Shown here one piece after another: positions 46,367 through 57,790 of a DNA stretch of 64,000 nucleotides. This stretch comes from Rhizobium tropici CIAT 899. Lineage in GTDB: Bacteria; Pseudomonadota; Alphaproteobacteria; Rhizobiales; Rhizobiaceae. The notes below the pieces were generated by a model. It made no database searches, was not told the DNA's origin, and saw only the letters and a list, made by a program, of their open reading frames with translations. The translations under genes were made by a program, and so were the position numbers. How positions within the stretch are numbered: position 1 is the stretch's first letter; each line of letters opens with the position of its first letter. Where the stretch lies: NCBI RefSeq assembly GCF_000330885.1, contig NC_020062.1, positions 690,374-754,373 of the forward strand, written 5' to 3'.

Positions 46367-47371
46367 GTGGCCAAGGTTACGTTGAAGGATGTGGCGACGG
46401 CCGCGGGTGTGGGAGCAGCCACCGTCGAGCGGGCGCTGAACGGGCGCGGCAATGTTTTGCCGGAAACGGCGGAAAAGATCTTCATCGCGGCCAAGCGGCT
46501 CGGCTACCGCACGCCGCCGGCGGGGATCAGGCACGGTCTGGTGCGCATCGAGGTCGTGCTGCTGCGGCCTGAAACCTATTTCTATTCAAGGCTCAATCGA
46601 GCCTTCGAGCGCATCGCCGCCCTGCTCGACAAGGATATCCAGATCCAGCGGACTTTCGCTAGGGAAGACGATCCCGCCGATTTTTCGCGCCATATCGCCA
46701 ATCCGCAGGCACGGCGCTCCGCCCTGATCGTCGTTGCGCCCGATCATCCCGATGTGGTCGGCAGCATCCGCAAGGTCGCCGGCGGTGGCATTCCCGTCGT
46801 GCAGATCATGACGCGGCCAGCACTGGAGCTGCCTTACGTCGGCATCGACAACGAGGCGGCCGGCCGCACCGCCGCCTTCTACATGGCGCGCATGCAGTCG
46901 AATATCTCCGGCACTTTCGTCGCACTCTGCCACAGCGGCGCTTATGAGAACCACAAGGCGCGTATCCGCGGCTTTTCCAACTATCTGCTCGATCATGCGA
47001 ACCCATCGCATCGCTTCGTTGAAGTCATGTTCGATGAGGACGATGAAATGAAGACGATCGAGCTGCTGACCAACGCCTTCGCCCGGTATCCCGATATTAT
47101 CGGCCTTTACAGCGCCGGCGGCGACAATGCCGCGATCGCGACGGTTCTGCGCCGGTATCGCCAGCGGCCGGTATTCTGGGTCGGGCATGAATTGTCCGAT
47201 GCGACGCGCGGCTATCTGAAGGAGGGTTTGATGACGATCGTTCTCGATCAGGCTCCCGAGGTTCAAGCCCGGCGTGCCATCGATCTGACGCTGAAGCGGC
47301 TGGGCCTGATCGATACCGATGTCGATCTCGAGCCGGTGCGTTTTCTGACCGTTACCCCGGAAAGCCTCTGA
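46367..47371 (+). CDS. LacI-family transcriptional regulator
   Basis: 334 aa. The HTH begins at once with AKVTLKDVATAAGVGAATVE and RALNGRGNVLPETAEKI, then a periplasmic-binding-type domain (about residues 60-330; SALIVVAPDHPDVVG, GLYSAGGDNAAIATVL, EGLMTIVLDQAPEVQAR). GTG 46367 has GAGGAA upstream and is preferred over TTG at 46349. No transport or catabolic operon is adjacent, so its targets probably lie elsewhere. The palindrome just upstream suggests autoregulation. Confidence 0.87.
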   Translation: MAKVTLKDVATAAGVGAATVERALNGRGNVLPETAEKIFIAAKRLGYRTPPAGIRHGLVRIEVVLLRPETYFYSRLNRAFERIAALLDKDIQIQRTFAREDDPADFSRHIANPQARRSALIVVAPDHPDVVGSIRKVAGGGIPVVQIMTRPALELPYVGIDNEAAGRTAAFYMARMQSNISGTFVALCHSGAYENHKARIRGFSNYLLDHANPSHRFVEVMFDEDDEMKTIELLTNAFARYPDIIGLYSAGGDNAAIATVLRRYRQRPVFWVGHELSDATRGYLKEGLMTIVLDQAPEVQARRAIDLTLKRLGLIDTDVDLEPVRFLTVTPESL

Positions 47372-47411
47372 GAACGTTGGCTTACCGCAGATGGGGATGC
47401 TGCTCCGGTGT

Positions 47412-48272
47412 CTACTTGTTCACGGAAACAAGCCAGTTGCGAAACGTTTCAGCATCGTTGGAAAGATGGCTGGCTTCGAGCAGCCAATAGGATTTATCGG
47501 TGTCCAGTGCCGTATTGAATAGGGCAACCAGCGTTCCATTGGCCAATTCATCCGAGATCAAGGCAGTGGGGCAGAGGCCCACACCTTGACCGCCGATGAC
47601 CGACCCGATCATCAAGCCGAAATCGGCAAAGATCGGGCCGGCTCTTGGAGGCTGGTGGATACCTTCGAGGGCGAACCAGCGTGTCCATGCGGCCGCCGTT
47701 TCATCGTGCAGGAGGTCGAGATTAAGGAGATCGGCTGGCGTCCTGATCGGTCCGTGACGGCGCTCATATTCTCTCGAACAGGTCGGCCGCGTTTCGGCCG
47801 TCAATAGCGAGATGGCATGCGTCGAAGGTCTTGGTCCGTGACGGATCAGAAGATCGACGCTTGCCGCCTCCGGCGTCCTCGCATCGAGCGCGTAGACGAT
47901 ATTGATCTGGATTTCGGGGTATTCCTTCCTGAATGCCGACAGTCGGGGTATCAGCCAACGGGTGGCGACAGAAGCGATACAGGCCACGCTGACCGGCCGA
48001 CTGTTGCTGGCAAACCGCAGCTGCCGGGCGGCGATATCGATATGTCCGAGGCCGTTTGCCACGGCAGCCCCGAAATCGCGGCCGGCCATAGTCGCCGTGA
48101 CACCACGGGCATGCCGCGTAAAGAGCTTGATGCCGAGCCATTCCTCCAAGGTGCGCACATGCTGGCTAACGCCGGCGGCCGTAAGATTGAGTTCAGCCGC
48201 CGCCTTGGCAAAACTTTCGTGGCGAATGGCCGCCTCGAAGGCGCGAAGGGAGGCAAGCGGGACATGTTGCAT
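47412..48272 (-). CDS. LysR-family regulator (GcvA-like)
   Basis: 286 aa, start MQHVPLASLRAFEAAIRHES, HTH in the first 60 residues (LNLTAAGVSQHVRTLEEWLG, LFTRHARGVTATMAG), effector domain from about 90. The GcvA/AmpR-like branch is suggested by the LFTRHARGV wing. It is divergent from the DUF1989 gene at 48379 and probably controls it. The shared 106-base region contains an AAGTAAAACTT repeat near the LysR start. Confidence 0.88.
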   Translation of the reverse strand: MQHVPLASLRAFEAAIRHESFAKAAAELNLTAAGVSQHVRTLEEWLGIKLFTRHARGVTATMAGRDFGAAVANGLGHIDIAARQLRFASNSRPVSVACIASVATRWLIPRLSAFRKEYPEIQINIVYALDARTPEAASVDLLIRHGPRPSTHAISLLTAETRPTCSREYERRHGPIRTPADLLNLDLLHDETAAAWTRWFALEGIHQPPRAGPIFADFGLMIGSVIGGQGVGLCPTALISDELANGTLVALFNTALDTDKSYWLLEASHLSNDAETFRNWLVSVNK

Positions 48273-48378
48273 CGGACGAGGCTAAGTAAAACTTGGCCAA
48301 AGCACAAGCCCGATCACCGTTGCGCAAGGAACTGGCATCCTTACAGTGCTGCCGAAACGAATGTCGGATCGGTGAGGA

Positions 48379-49251
48379 ATGAAAGCCACCATGAACAGTA
48401 TTTTCGATATGCCAGCACCCGCCGATGCCGAGGAGCGGCGCGGCAAGCCCCCCGTTGTCGTCTATCCGAACGGAACGCTGCCGCCGGTCGACATGGATGT
48501 GCTGCGCGTGGCAAGGCAAACCATGACCAAGGTTGCCGAAACCATCGTCGCACCGCGTGAAGGCGGCAGTTTCCGTGTGCCGAAGGGACATTTCTTCCGG
48601 ATCGTCAGCGTCGAGGGCGCGCAGGTGGGCGATCTCAATCTGTGGAATGCTGCCGATCTTTCCGAGCGCTTTTTCAGCGGCAAGACGAGGGCTTTGCACG
48701 CCACCCATGTCGGTGTCGGCGATCGGCTGTGGAGCACGCTGCCCTATCTGCGGCCAATGGCGACGATCACGCATGATACGCTTGGCTGGTATGGTTGGGA
48801 CGCGGATGGAGCCGGGGTCCACGATGTCATCGGCACCCGCTGCGATCCCTATACGAACCGGCTGCTGAAGGGTGACGACTATCACCATTGCTGCCATTCG
48901 AACCTGTCGCGTGCGCTCGCCAAGGAAATGAACATCTCCATCCAGGAGGCGGAGTTCCATGTTCACGACGTGCTGAACGTGTTCATGTGTACCGGATTTA
49001 CGCGCGACACCCACCAGTATTTCATGAAGGCAAGCCCCGTGCGGCCGGGCGACTTCCTCGAGTTCTTCGCGGAGATCGATCTGCTCGGAGCGCTCTCCGC
49101 CTGCCCCGGCGGCGATTGTGGCAGCGAACATTCGAGCGATACAGTGCCCTGCTATCCCTTGCTCGTCGAAATTTGGCGTCCCGGGCCCGAAAGCCTTGCT
49201 GGGCGAACATTTCCGGAGCGCAATGCCTATTCAAGGACGCACGGATTATAA
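48379..49251 (+). CDS. DUF1989 (urea carboxylase-associated) family protein
   Basis: 290 aa. The DUF1989 domain includes RVPKGHFFRIVSVEGAQVGD, DVIGTRCDPYTNRLL, YHHCCHSNLSRAL and CPGGDCGSEHSS, rich in Cys and His that could bind metal. Family members accompany urea carboxylase; two-subunit forms (CgdAB) are carboxyguanidine deiminases in guanidine breakdown. No second subunit, urea carboxylase or allophanate hydrolase gene is nearby, so the role here is open. The start may be ATG 48379 or 48391. It is probably controlled by the divergent LysR. Confidence 0.82.
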   Translation: MKATMNSIFDMPAPADAEERRGKPPVVVYPNGTLPPVDMDVLRVARQTMTKVAETIVAPREGGSFRVPKGHFFRIVSVEGAQVGDLNLWNAADLSERFFSGKTRALHATHVGVGDRLWSTLPYLRPMATITHDTLGWYGWDADGAGVHDVIGTRCDPYTNRLLKGDDYHHCCHSNLSRALAKEMNISIQEAEFHVHDVLNVFMCTGFTRDTHQYFMKASPVRPGDFLEFFAEIDLLGALSACPGGDCGSEHSSDTVPCYPLLVEIWRPGPESLAGRTFPERNAYSRTHGL

Positions 49252-49352
49252 TTTGCCCGCCTAAAATAGTTTGCCGGCGGTTTTGACCGCCGGCAAATCC
49301 AAATCATCCATCAAACGACGCATCCGCGCAGTGTGGATGCATTGCTTATCGC

Positions 49353-49697
49353 TTAGTTACAAACGCGAATGCGCTCGTAATGCCAGCCATAGTCATACTC
49401 GTTCTGGACGCGGCGATCTTCGTACCAGCATCTGGGCTGCGGCGGGGCGACCTCGTAAACCGGGCCTCGGTTGGCAAGAGCGCCGCCGACGATCAGTCCA
49501 CCGAGAAGACCCGCGGCAACACCGCCAGCGATCGCGCCGCCGTTGCCACGATGATGATGACGACGCCAATCGTCATGGCCGCGCCAGTCACCGCGATGGC
49601 CGTCGTAATACTGTGCCTGTGCGCTGCTGACGGGCGCCAATGCGCCGCCTACGACCGCAGCGGCCAGCAAAACCGTAAGAACCGTCTTCTTTATCAT
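49353..49697 (-). CDS. Small exported protein with glycine-zipper segment
   Basis: 114 aa. Signal peptide (residues 1-29, ending SSAQAQ, then YYDGHRG), a His/Arg/Asp-rich stretch (DDWRRHHHRGN) and a glycine-rich membrane-like segment GGVAAGLLGGLIVGGALA. Two Cys are at the end (RCWYED, RIRVCN). The longer start at 49709 would place the GGAGGT ribosome binding site inside the gene, so ATG 49697 is preferred. Function unknown; similar proteins are common envelope proteins in rhizobia. Confidence 0.75.
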   Translation of the reverse strand: MIKKTVLTVLLAAAVVGGALAPVSSAQAQYYDGHRGDWRGHDDWRRHHHRGNGGAIAGGVAAGLLGGLIVGGALANRGPVYEVAPPQPRCWYEDRRVQNEYDYGWHYERIRVCN

Positions 49698-49819
49698 GAC
49701 TACCTCCAAAGCAGTCTTTGTGCTCAGCGAAAACGCGAGTCATCTAATTAACGCCTTCAGCATGATTATGTTCAGCTGAATATTCCATGAATGGCCCGTT
49801 CATCGGGCAATAGCGGCTG

Positions 49820-49851
49820 AAAATAGCCCCTTGCATGGGCTCCTGAGGGGC
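49820..49851 (-). terminator. Probable terminator of the thi operon
   Basis: On the minus strand GCCCCT and AGGGGC pair over a 14-base loop and are followed by TATTTTC. It is 8 bases past the thiE stop. The stem is moderate (6 base pairs). Confidence 0.55.
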
Positions 49852-49858
49852 GATCTTG

Positions 49859-50470
49859 TCAATTTGGAGGCATCTGCCGGGTCGCCGCCACCCATTCGAG
49901 CGTTCGCGATTCGGGGTCAGGATTGCGGGTGATATCCGTTACGACCGCGGCGATATCGGCGCCATGCTCGAATACGCCCGCAAGACGTTCGACCGTCAGG
50001 CCGCCGATCGCAACGAGAGGCCGATTGCCGATGCGCGCCTTCCACGCGCCGATCCGATCGAGGCCTTGGGGCGCCCAGGGCATGACCTTGAGCACGGTCG
50101 GGTAGATCGGCCCCAGCGCAATATAATCGGGTTCGGCAGCAAGCGCCGTCTCGAGCTCCGCCTCGTCATGTGTCGAAAGCCCCAGCTTCAATCCGGCATC
50201 CCGTATGGCGGAGAGATCGGCGGAAGCGAGATCCTCCTGGCCGAGATGGATGAAATCGCAACCCTCCTCGATTGCCAGCTGCCAATAGTCGTTGACGATC
50301 AATTGGCACTCATGCGCGGCGCAAATTGCCTTCGCCTCGCGAATTTCGGCGCGGATCTCAGACGTTGAGCGATCCTTGATGCGCAACTGTACCAGCTTGA
50401 CGCCGAGCGGCACCAACCGCCTGATCCAGGCCGCACTATCGACAATGAGGTAGAAGGGATCGATCGTCAC
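49859..50470 (-). CDS. thiE: Thiamine phosphate synthase
   Basis: Joins HMP pyrophosphate and thiazole phosphate to thiamine phosphate (203 aa). TIM-barrel blocks: [36 protein letters not shown] and [20 protein letters not shown]. The variant [11 protein letters not shown] differs from the usual GPxFxTxTK. GTG 50470 overlaps the thiG stop by GTGA and is the proper start; an upstream frame to 50806 is inside thiG. Last gene of thiCOSGE. Confidence 0.92.
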   Translation of the reverse strand: MTIDPFYLIVDSAAWIRRLVPLGVKLVQLRIKDRSTSEIRAEIREAKAICAAHECQLIVNDYWQLAIEEGCDFIHLGQEDLASADLSAIRDAGLKLGLSTHDEAELETALAAEPDYIALGPIYPTVLKVMPWAPQGLDRIGAWKARIGNRPLVAIGGLTVERLAGVFEHGADIAAVVTDITRNPDPESRTLEWVAATRQMPPN

Positions 50471-51240
50471 GCGAACACCGCCTTTCCGATCACCGGTGTC
50501 GAGGGTACCGCCATATCGCGCGGCTCCAGCATGCCGGCGCCGTATGCCTGTCGGCCGGCATCGATGGCCTTGGCGAAGGCTTCCGCCATCGCGGCCGGAT
50601 CGCCAGCCCCGGCAACTGCTGTGTTGAGCAGCACGGCATCGAAGCCAAGCTCCATGACGGTCGTTGCATGCGAAGGCCTGCCGATGCCGGCGTCCACTAC
50701 CAGCGGCACCTCGGGAAAATGGGCCCGCATCGATCGCAGGGCGGAGAGATTGAGCGGCCCGGCCGCCGTTCCGATCGGTGCGCACCAGGGCATCAGCACC
50801 TTGCATCCGGCTTCCAGCAGCCGCTCGGCGACGATGAGATCGTCCGTCGTGTAGGGAAAGACCTCGAAACCGTCATTGGTGAGGATTTTTGCCGCTTCCA
50901 CCAGCGCGAAGACGTCGGGCTGCAGCGTATCGTGATTGCCGATCACCTCGAGCTTGATCCAGTTGGTCCGAAAGACCTCGCGCGCCATTTTCGCGGTCAG
51001 AACCGCTTCGGATACGCCGTGGCAGCCTGCTGTATTGGGAAGCACGCGAACACCGAGTTCGCGAATCATCTCGAAGAATGCGCCGCCATTACGCCCGCCT
51101 GCCGTTTCCCGGCGCAGTGATACGGTCACGATCCCGGTTTGCGAACGTTTGACGGCTTCCGCCAGTACGGCCGGGGAGGGGTAGCGCGCCGTGCCGAGAA
51201 GAAGGCGCGATGTAATTTGGGTTCCGTAGAGTTCAAGCAT
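50467..51240 (-). CDS. thiG: Thiazole synthase
   Basis: 257 aa. Forms the thiazole phosphate from DXP, dehydroglycine and ThiS-thiocarboxylate. The Schiff-base lysine lies in [10 protein letters not shown], and [14 protein letters not shown] and [12 protein letters not shown] are family blocks; [15 protein letters not shown] completes the phosphate site. It lies 2 bases from thiS and overlaps thiE. Confidence 0.95.
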   Translation of the reverse strand: MLELYGTQITSRLLLGTARYPSPAVLAEAVKRSQTGIVTVSLRRETAGGRNGGAFFEMIRELGVRVLPNTAGCHGVSEAVLTAKMAREVFRTNWIKLEVIGNHDTLQPDVFALVEAAKILTNDGFEVFPYTTDDLIVAERLLEAGCKVLMPWCAPIGTAAGPLNLSALRSMRAHFPEVPLVVDAGIGRPSHATTVMELGFDAVLLNTAVAGAGDPAAMAEAFAKAIDAGRQAYGAGMLEPRDMAVPSTPVIGKAVFA

Positions 51241-51242
51241 CG

Positions 51243-51440
51243 TCAGCCTCCCTGCATGGGCGTCAGGATCTCGATCCTGTCGTCGTCGGTTAGGATGTGG
51301 TCGCCGCGTTCCTCGCTATGGACGAGTTCGCCATTGACGGCGGTTGCCAGCCATTCGCCCTCATATTCGAGAGCCGTGAGAAGCTGCGAGAGCGTCGTTG
51401 CTTCGACAATCTGCGCTTCGCCGTTGATGATCAGGCGCAT
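51243..51440 (-). CDS. thiS: Sulfur carrier protein ThiS
   Basis: 65-residue ubiquitin-like carrier ending in the required GlyGly (LTPMQGG), which is adenylated and thiocarboxylated before ThiG uses it. [14 protein letters not shown] begins the fold. It overlaps thiO by ten bases. No thiF-type adenylating enzyme gene is nearby. Confidence 0.95.
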   Translation of the reverse strand: MRLIINGEAQIVEATTLSQLLTALEYEGEWLATAVNGELVHSEERGDHILTDDDRIEILTPMQGG

Positions 51441-52408
51441 TGGCGGCTCCTTTCGTCGTGTCCGGAAAAGACGAGATCAGCGGCTTTCTCGGCCATCGCG
51501 GGCGCGAGCAGAAAGCCGTGGCGATAGAGGCCGTTGACAAGGATGGCTTTGCCCTGCCGCATCACGCGCGGAAGGTTGTCTGTAAAGGCAGGGCGGATGC
51601 CGGTGTCGGTTTCGACCACGGCGGCTTCGGCAAAGGCCGGGTGCAGCGCATAGGCTGCGTTTAGGAGTTCCATCAGCGAACGGGCGGTGATCGGCCCTTT
51701 GAAGTCGGTCTCGATCATCGTCGCGCCGACCATGAACAGGCCTTCGCCGCGCGGCACGATATAGACCGGAAAACGTGGATGCAGCAGGCGGACAGGGCGC
51801 GAAAGCGCGATTTCATCGCTCTGCAGATAGAGCATTTCGCCGCGCACGCCGCGCAAATCGCGGATGCGGCCGATGCTGGCAGCCCCTGTGCAGTCGACGA
51901 TGTCAAAGAAACTATCGTCATCCAGGAGTTCGTCGACAAAGGTGACGCCTTTTGCAGATAGATCGTCCTTCAACGATTGCAGGACCTCACGGGGATCGAG
52001 ATGTGCTTCCTGTGGAAAGAACAGGCCCTGGCGGAACCGGCCGTCAAGCGAAGGCTCAAGGGCAGCGACTTCGTCTTCGTCTACCCAGCGGTAATTCGTC
52101 GTGCGGCTGGCGAATCGTCTCAGCTCGTTTTGATCGCGGTTCGGCGCGACGACGAGCGTTCCATTGCGGACGATCTCGCCGGGCAGAATCGCTTCCCATC
52201 GATCGGCGGAATCACGGCCGAGCGTCAGTACAGCCTCATCGGCACTTTCGCACTCGCACCATGGCGCCAGCATGCCGCCGGCAAGCCAGGAGGCGGCATG
52301 ATGAAAAGTCCGGCTTGGATCTGAGATCGTGACCTCGGCTCCGCGCCGGACCAGCTCGCGTGCGACCGTGAGGCCGGCAACGCCGGCCCCTTTAACGAGA
52401 ATACGCAT
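51431..52408 (-). CDS. thiO: Glycine oxidase ThiO
   Basis: FAD enzyme of 325 aa that oxidises glycine to iminoglycine (dehydroglycine) for the thiazole. The dinucleotide site VKGAGVAGLTVARELVRRG is at residues about 5-23, and VYIVPRGEGLFMVGATM and NGLYRHGFLLAPAMAE are family segments. ATG 52408 lies one base after the thiC stop; the frame upstream to 52801 is a thiC overlap and is rejected. Aerobic Gly-dependent route rather than ThiH. Confidence 0.94.
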   Translation of the reverse strand: MRILVKGAGVAGLTVARELVRRGAEVTISDPSRTFHHAASWLAGGMLAPWCECESADEAVLTLGRDSADRWEAILPGEIVRNGTLVVAPNRDQNELRRFASRTTNYRWVDEDEVAALEPSLDGRFRQGLFFPQEAHLDPREVLQSLKDDLSAKGVTFVDELLDDDSFFDIVDCTGAASIGRIRDLRGVRGEMLYLQSDEIALSRPVRLLHPRFPVYIVPRGEGLFMVGATMIETDFKGPITARSLMELLNAAYALHPAFAEAAVVETDTGIRPAFTDNLPRVMRQGKAILVNGLYRHGFLLAPAMAEKAADLVFSGHDERSRQCA

Positions 52409-52409
52409 G

Positions 52410-54450
<2,041 letters not shown>

Positions 54451-55069
54451 GGTGAATACGAAAAGGCTATGCCTTACCCTTGTTCTCTGTCAACCCCGCA
54501 ACGACGGTCGCATCTTCTCAATCGATTGATCAGTGTGGCGCGGGAGCGCGTAGATTCTACAGGGGGCGAGCCTCCGATAGGCGCGATCGTCATCTCCGAT
54601 GACGCTGCTCTTGATCCATGCCCGTTCCCGCATAAACGGTACCGATGAAAATTCTGGATCGCGAGTCTGATTGGGGAAGACTGCCTCGATTTGGGGCGAA
54701 TTCTTAAACCTTGGCGAGGCTGAATACTCCGGCAGTAAAAGGCCCAGCCAGCCGCCAGTTGCATTTAAGCAACAGCAATCAAGTCTAGTGCCGGGGCGGG
54801 TTTCACAGAATTGACAAACATACGGGCTGTTTGTAAACCAAACATAGGACATAAACTGTCTTACGGACGAGCAATCGGCCGGATCGGTAGAGGCATTTCA
54901 AAACCTTTGCCGCGGGGTGAATTATGGAGGTTAGAGGGGACTCAAGCCGACATCAGGTGCGTATCTGCCGGACTGCCCGGTTGCGTTTAAGCTGACGTAA
55001 TCCTCAGGGTGGTGTTCCAGCTTTGTACTCGCGGTAAATTGGAATGCATATTGCAACCAGGAGTTTAAA
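54451..55069. other. Gene-free 619-base interval upstream of the porin
   Basis: No open frame here looks real: candidates on both strands lack family features or ribosome binding sites. It holds the thi promoter, the porin promoter region and two near-identical 16-base elements, CCAGTTGCATTTAAGC (54755-54770) and CCGGTTGCGTTTAAGC (54977-54992). It also contains an inverted repeat TGTTTG/CAAACA (54828-54844). Confidence 0.6.
54811..54839 (+). promoter_or_regulatory. Candidate porin promoter
   Basis: TTGACA (54811-54816) is followed 17 bases later by TAAACC (54834-54839), a weak -10. The TGTTTG/CAAACA inverted repeat overlaps the -10. If used, the porin mRNA would have a leader of about 225 bases. 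Confidence 0.4.
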
Positions 55070-56161
55070 ATGAACATCAAGAGCCTTCTTCTCGGCTCCG
55101 CTGCTGCGCTGGCAGCAGTTTCTGGCGCCCATGCGGCTGACGCGATCGTCGCTGCTGAGCCCGAGCCGCTGGAATACGTTCGCATCTGCGACGCCTACGG
55201 CGCTGGCTACTTCTTCATTCCAGGCACTGAAACCTGCCTCAAGATCGGCGGCCGCGTCCGTACCGAAGGCGAGTGGTACGATGCCTACAACCCGAACAGC
55301 CATAACGGTACGCTGTGGCACACCCGTGCGGAGCTGAGCGTCGACACGGCAACCGACACCGAATACGGCCCGCTGAAGACCAACACGGTCATCCGTTGGG
55401 ATTGGAATGACGGTAACTCCACTTCCACGAAGCTGCTGTTCGCAAACATCAGCCTCGGCGGTTTCCTCGTCGGTAAGGCTGACTCCCAGTACAACTCCTA
55501 CATCGGTTATGCCGGCGACGTCATCAACGACGACGTGATCTATGACGGTCCGTACGAACTCAACCAGTTGACCTACAACTACGACGCCGGCAACGGCTTC
55601 ACGGCTGTGATCTCGGTTGAAGACTCGAACTCCAGCGGCTCGGGCGCTTCCTATGGCTCCAGCTGGTGGTCTGACGACAAGGGCAACCACTACGCTCCCG
55701 ACGTCGTTGCCGGTGCTGGCTTCAAGTCCGGTGCATGGGGCTTCAAGGTCGTTGGCGGTTACGACTCGATCGTCGAAGAAGGCGCTATCAAGGCTCGTGT
55801 CGATGCTGACTTCGGTACCTTCTCGGCCTTCTTGATGGGCGGTTGGAACACCGATGGCGACAAGCTGAACAAGTATGCCGGCACCAACCTCGATCGTTCG
55901 GCTTGCCCGATTAACGATGCATCGAAGTGCGGCTGGGGTGACTGGGCTGTTTGGGGCGGCGTTGGCGTTCCGATCAACGAAAAGCTGAAGTGGAACCTGC
56001 AGCTCGCCTACACCGATTCGAAGATCTTTGCCGCAACCACCAACGTCAAGTGGAACCCGGTCAAGAACCTGCTCATCGAGCCGGAAGTCTCCTACACCAA
56101 CTTCGATTCTGTGAACCAGGATCAGTGGGCTGGTATCCTGCGCTTCGAGCGTAGCTTCTAA
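55070..56161 (+). CDS. ropA: RopA-like outer membrane porin
   Basis: 363-residue Porin_2-family protein. Signal peptide of about 22 residues (AAVSGAHA, then ADAIVAAEP). The mature protein opens with the family segment YVRICDAYGAGYFFIPGT, then beta strands such as CLKIGGRVRTEGEWY, ending in aromatic FERSF, the C-terminal signal for barrel insertion. It forms a trimeric channel for small solutes. Codon use is strongly biased to C-ending codons, as in highly expressed genes. It is likely monocistronic, followed by several hairpins. Rhizobial genomes often have ropA1 and ropA2; which this is cannot be told. Confidence 0.93.
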   Translation: MNIKSLLLGSAAALAAVSGAHAADAIVAAEPEPLEYVRICDAYGAGYFFIPGTETCLKIGGRVRTEGEWYDAYNPNSHNGTLWHTRAELSVDTATDTEYGPLKTNTVIRWDWNDGNSTSTKLLFANISLGGFLVGKADSQYNSYIGYAGDVINDDVIYDGPYELNQLTYNYDAGNGFTAVISVEDSNSSGSGASYGSSWWSDDKGNHYAPDVVAGAGFKSGAWGFKVVGGYDSIVEEGAIKARVDADFGTFSAFLMGGWNTDGDKLNKYAGTNLDRSACPINDASKCGWGDWAVWGGVGVPINEKLKWNLQLAYTDSKIFAATTNVKWNPVKNLLIEPEVSYTNFDSVNQDQWAGILRFERSF

Positions 56162-56168
56162 TATTGAA

Positions 56169-56249
56169 TTACCCGGCTCAATGCCGGGTAAGAGAAGCCT
56201 GACGTTCCAATCCGTCAGGCTTCTTTCATCGATCGGTTGACCTCCGATC
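56169..56249 (+). terminator. Hairpin array after the porin, part 1
   Basis: Three stems in series: TTACCCGGC/GCCGGGTAA (56169-56191), a 12-base-pair stem AGAAGCCTGACG with its complement and trailing TTT (56193-56226), and GATCGG/CCGATC (56231-56249). The second is the best intrinsic terminator and suits an abundant transcript. Confidence 0.8.
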
Positions 56250-56254
56250 AAAGC

Positions 56255-56287
56255 AAAGGATCTGGCTTTCCCTCCGGATCCTTTTTT
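56255..56287 (+). terminator. Second intrinsic terminator after the porin
   Basis: AAAGGATC and GATCCTTT pair as an 8-base-pair stem with a 14-base loop, and are followed by TTTATTT. It backs up the preceding hairpins. Confidence 0.75.
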
Positions 56288-56376
56288 ATTTCCAGCTTTG
56301 GGAAATCGGTTCAGCTCCCGGCAGAAGCTTCAAACCGCCGTCGTTGATTCTCTTCAATTCCGAAGGTAAAACCGTT

Positions 56377-57033
56377 CTAGGCTTTTTCCGGTATCATTGC
56401 GGCAATCGCCAGTTCCTGCGTCTGTGCCAGCGGGAACCAGGTCTTCAGCACCATCTTTATGAACATCTGTCCACACGGGACCAATTCGAAGCTGCCTCGG
56501 TCGAGGGTCCATTCGGTGATCAGGCCGCCGATGACCGCTGTCAATGCGGAAGAGGCGGTATCCGGGGTCCAGGGAGCCGGAAGTTTCGTCTTTTCATCCA
56601 TAAGGGTGAATATGCGTTCGAAATTCTCGTGCATGTCGTGCCGAAACGAACTCGCCCGGCTCGTAGTGCCGTCGCAAAACGCCATGTCGAGATGCATCAT
56701 AACTTTCAGCATGCTGCGCTTGCGCGGGTCGCTGTGAATATCGTCAAATATCGCGGCTATGGTATCGGCGATGAGATCAAGCGGGTTGGGCGGCAGTTCC
56801 TTCGACATCCGCTCCGCCAGATCCTTGAACGGCTGCTGGGCCTCGTCGCGGATCGCAAACATCAGCCCTTGCTTGTTCTTGAAATGCCAGTGCACTGCCC
56901 CCCGCGTGACACCGGCGGCTACGGCTATCTCTTCCAGGCTGACATTCTCGTAGCCCTTGTCGAGAAACAGAGCTTTTGCGGATTGCAAAATCTCGTTCCT
57001 CGTTTCTGCCGCCTCCTCCTTAGTTCGCCTCAT
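56377..57033 (-). CDS. TetR/AcrR-family transcriptional regulator
   Basis: 218 aa. HTH at residues about 10-58 (LFLDKGYENVSLEEIAVAAG and VTRGAVHWHFKNKQGL), typical of AcrR/TtgR/MtrR repressors of multidrug efflux, then a helical ligand domain (about 70-210). No RND pump or other exporter gene is adjacent, which is unusual for this subgroup. Upstream is a long gene-free gap. Confidence 0.88.
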   Translation of the reverse strand: MRRTKEEAAETRNEILQSAKALFLDKGYENVSLEEIAVAAGVTRGAVHWHFKNKQGLMFAIRDEAQQPFKDLAERMSKELPPNPLDLIADTIAAIFDDIHSDPRKRSMLKVMMHLDMAFCDGTTSRASSFRHDMHENFERIFTLMDEKTKLPAPWTPDTASSALTAVIGGLITEWTLDRGSFELVPCGQMFIKMVLKTWFPLAQTQELAIAAMIPEKA

Positions 57034-57790
57034 TCACCTCTCCACAGAAACCGATGTTCAAGCTGTGCCCCTCTTCTTGATATTCTTCTTCCATCATGCC
57101 GTTCAGTGCTGGAGCCCATATACCAGCGATGCTCAACGGAGTGGAGGTATTTATCTATCCTCAAAAATTGAGCAAGCAAATCGCAACAGAATATATCCTG
57201 TCAAGCGCTATAAGCCACGCGCAAGTTTCCGTGAGCAATTTCCCCATGTTGTGAAGTGAAAATCGGAAAGTGCAAACGCTGATATAGCTATGATGGCGAA
57301 ATATATTGGCCGGGCGATCCCCGGTCCGCTTGCTCCAGAAGCGATGTAGCGTTCAAGTTGAAACCTATGAAGCATTTAACTCGCGGCGTTCGTTCGCAGA
57401 TCCGTCAGCTCATATTGACCATCGAAGTCTTGATTCCGCCTTCATGCGGCGGGTCTGACCGCCATGGCTTGGTCGAACTGGCGGGACCGGTCGACAAGTG
57501 ATCCGCTGCGGCTCGGACCTAGCTTGAGCTTTCGTCTGTCTTCTTGCAAGCTGACAATAGCTCGCGCGCAAATCGTCTTTCGGCGTGGAAAGAGAATTCG
57601 AAAATTCCTGGCATGAGAGCGACGGATTTGCATAAGCGCCGCGTTCAATTCTCGTGAACCCGCGTTTGATGTCGAAGGATGATACGCTGACCGAGATGCT
57701 GCGATCCAAGTGGCACTGTTTGCCGGCTGTAAGGCTGAGGCTGAGGTGCCATGCAGTTATCGCAGTGAACTGGAGCGGTGGCGATTGTCG
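57034..57790. other. Gene-free 757-base interval
   Basis: Between the TetR gene and the ECF sigma gene I find no convincing coding region. A long minus-strand frame (57410-58102) overlaps the sigma gene and has no family features. A small CCGGG/CCCGG hairpin lies near 57312-57326. Control sequences of both neighbours are likely here. Confidence 0.5.

Noticed and set aside
54490..54852. 120-residue minus-strand frame in the thi/porin interval
   Set aside because: No ribosome binding site, no motif, and it would overlap promoter elements of the porin.
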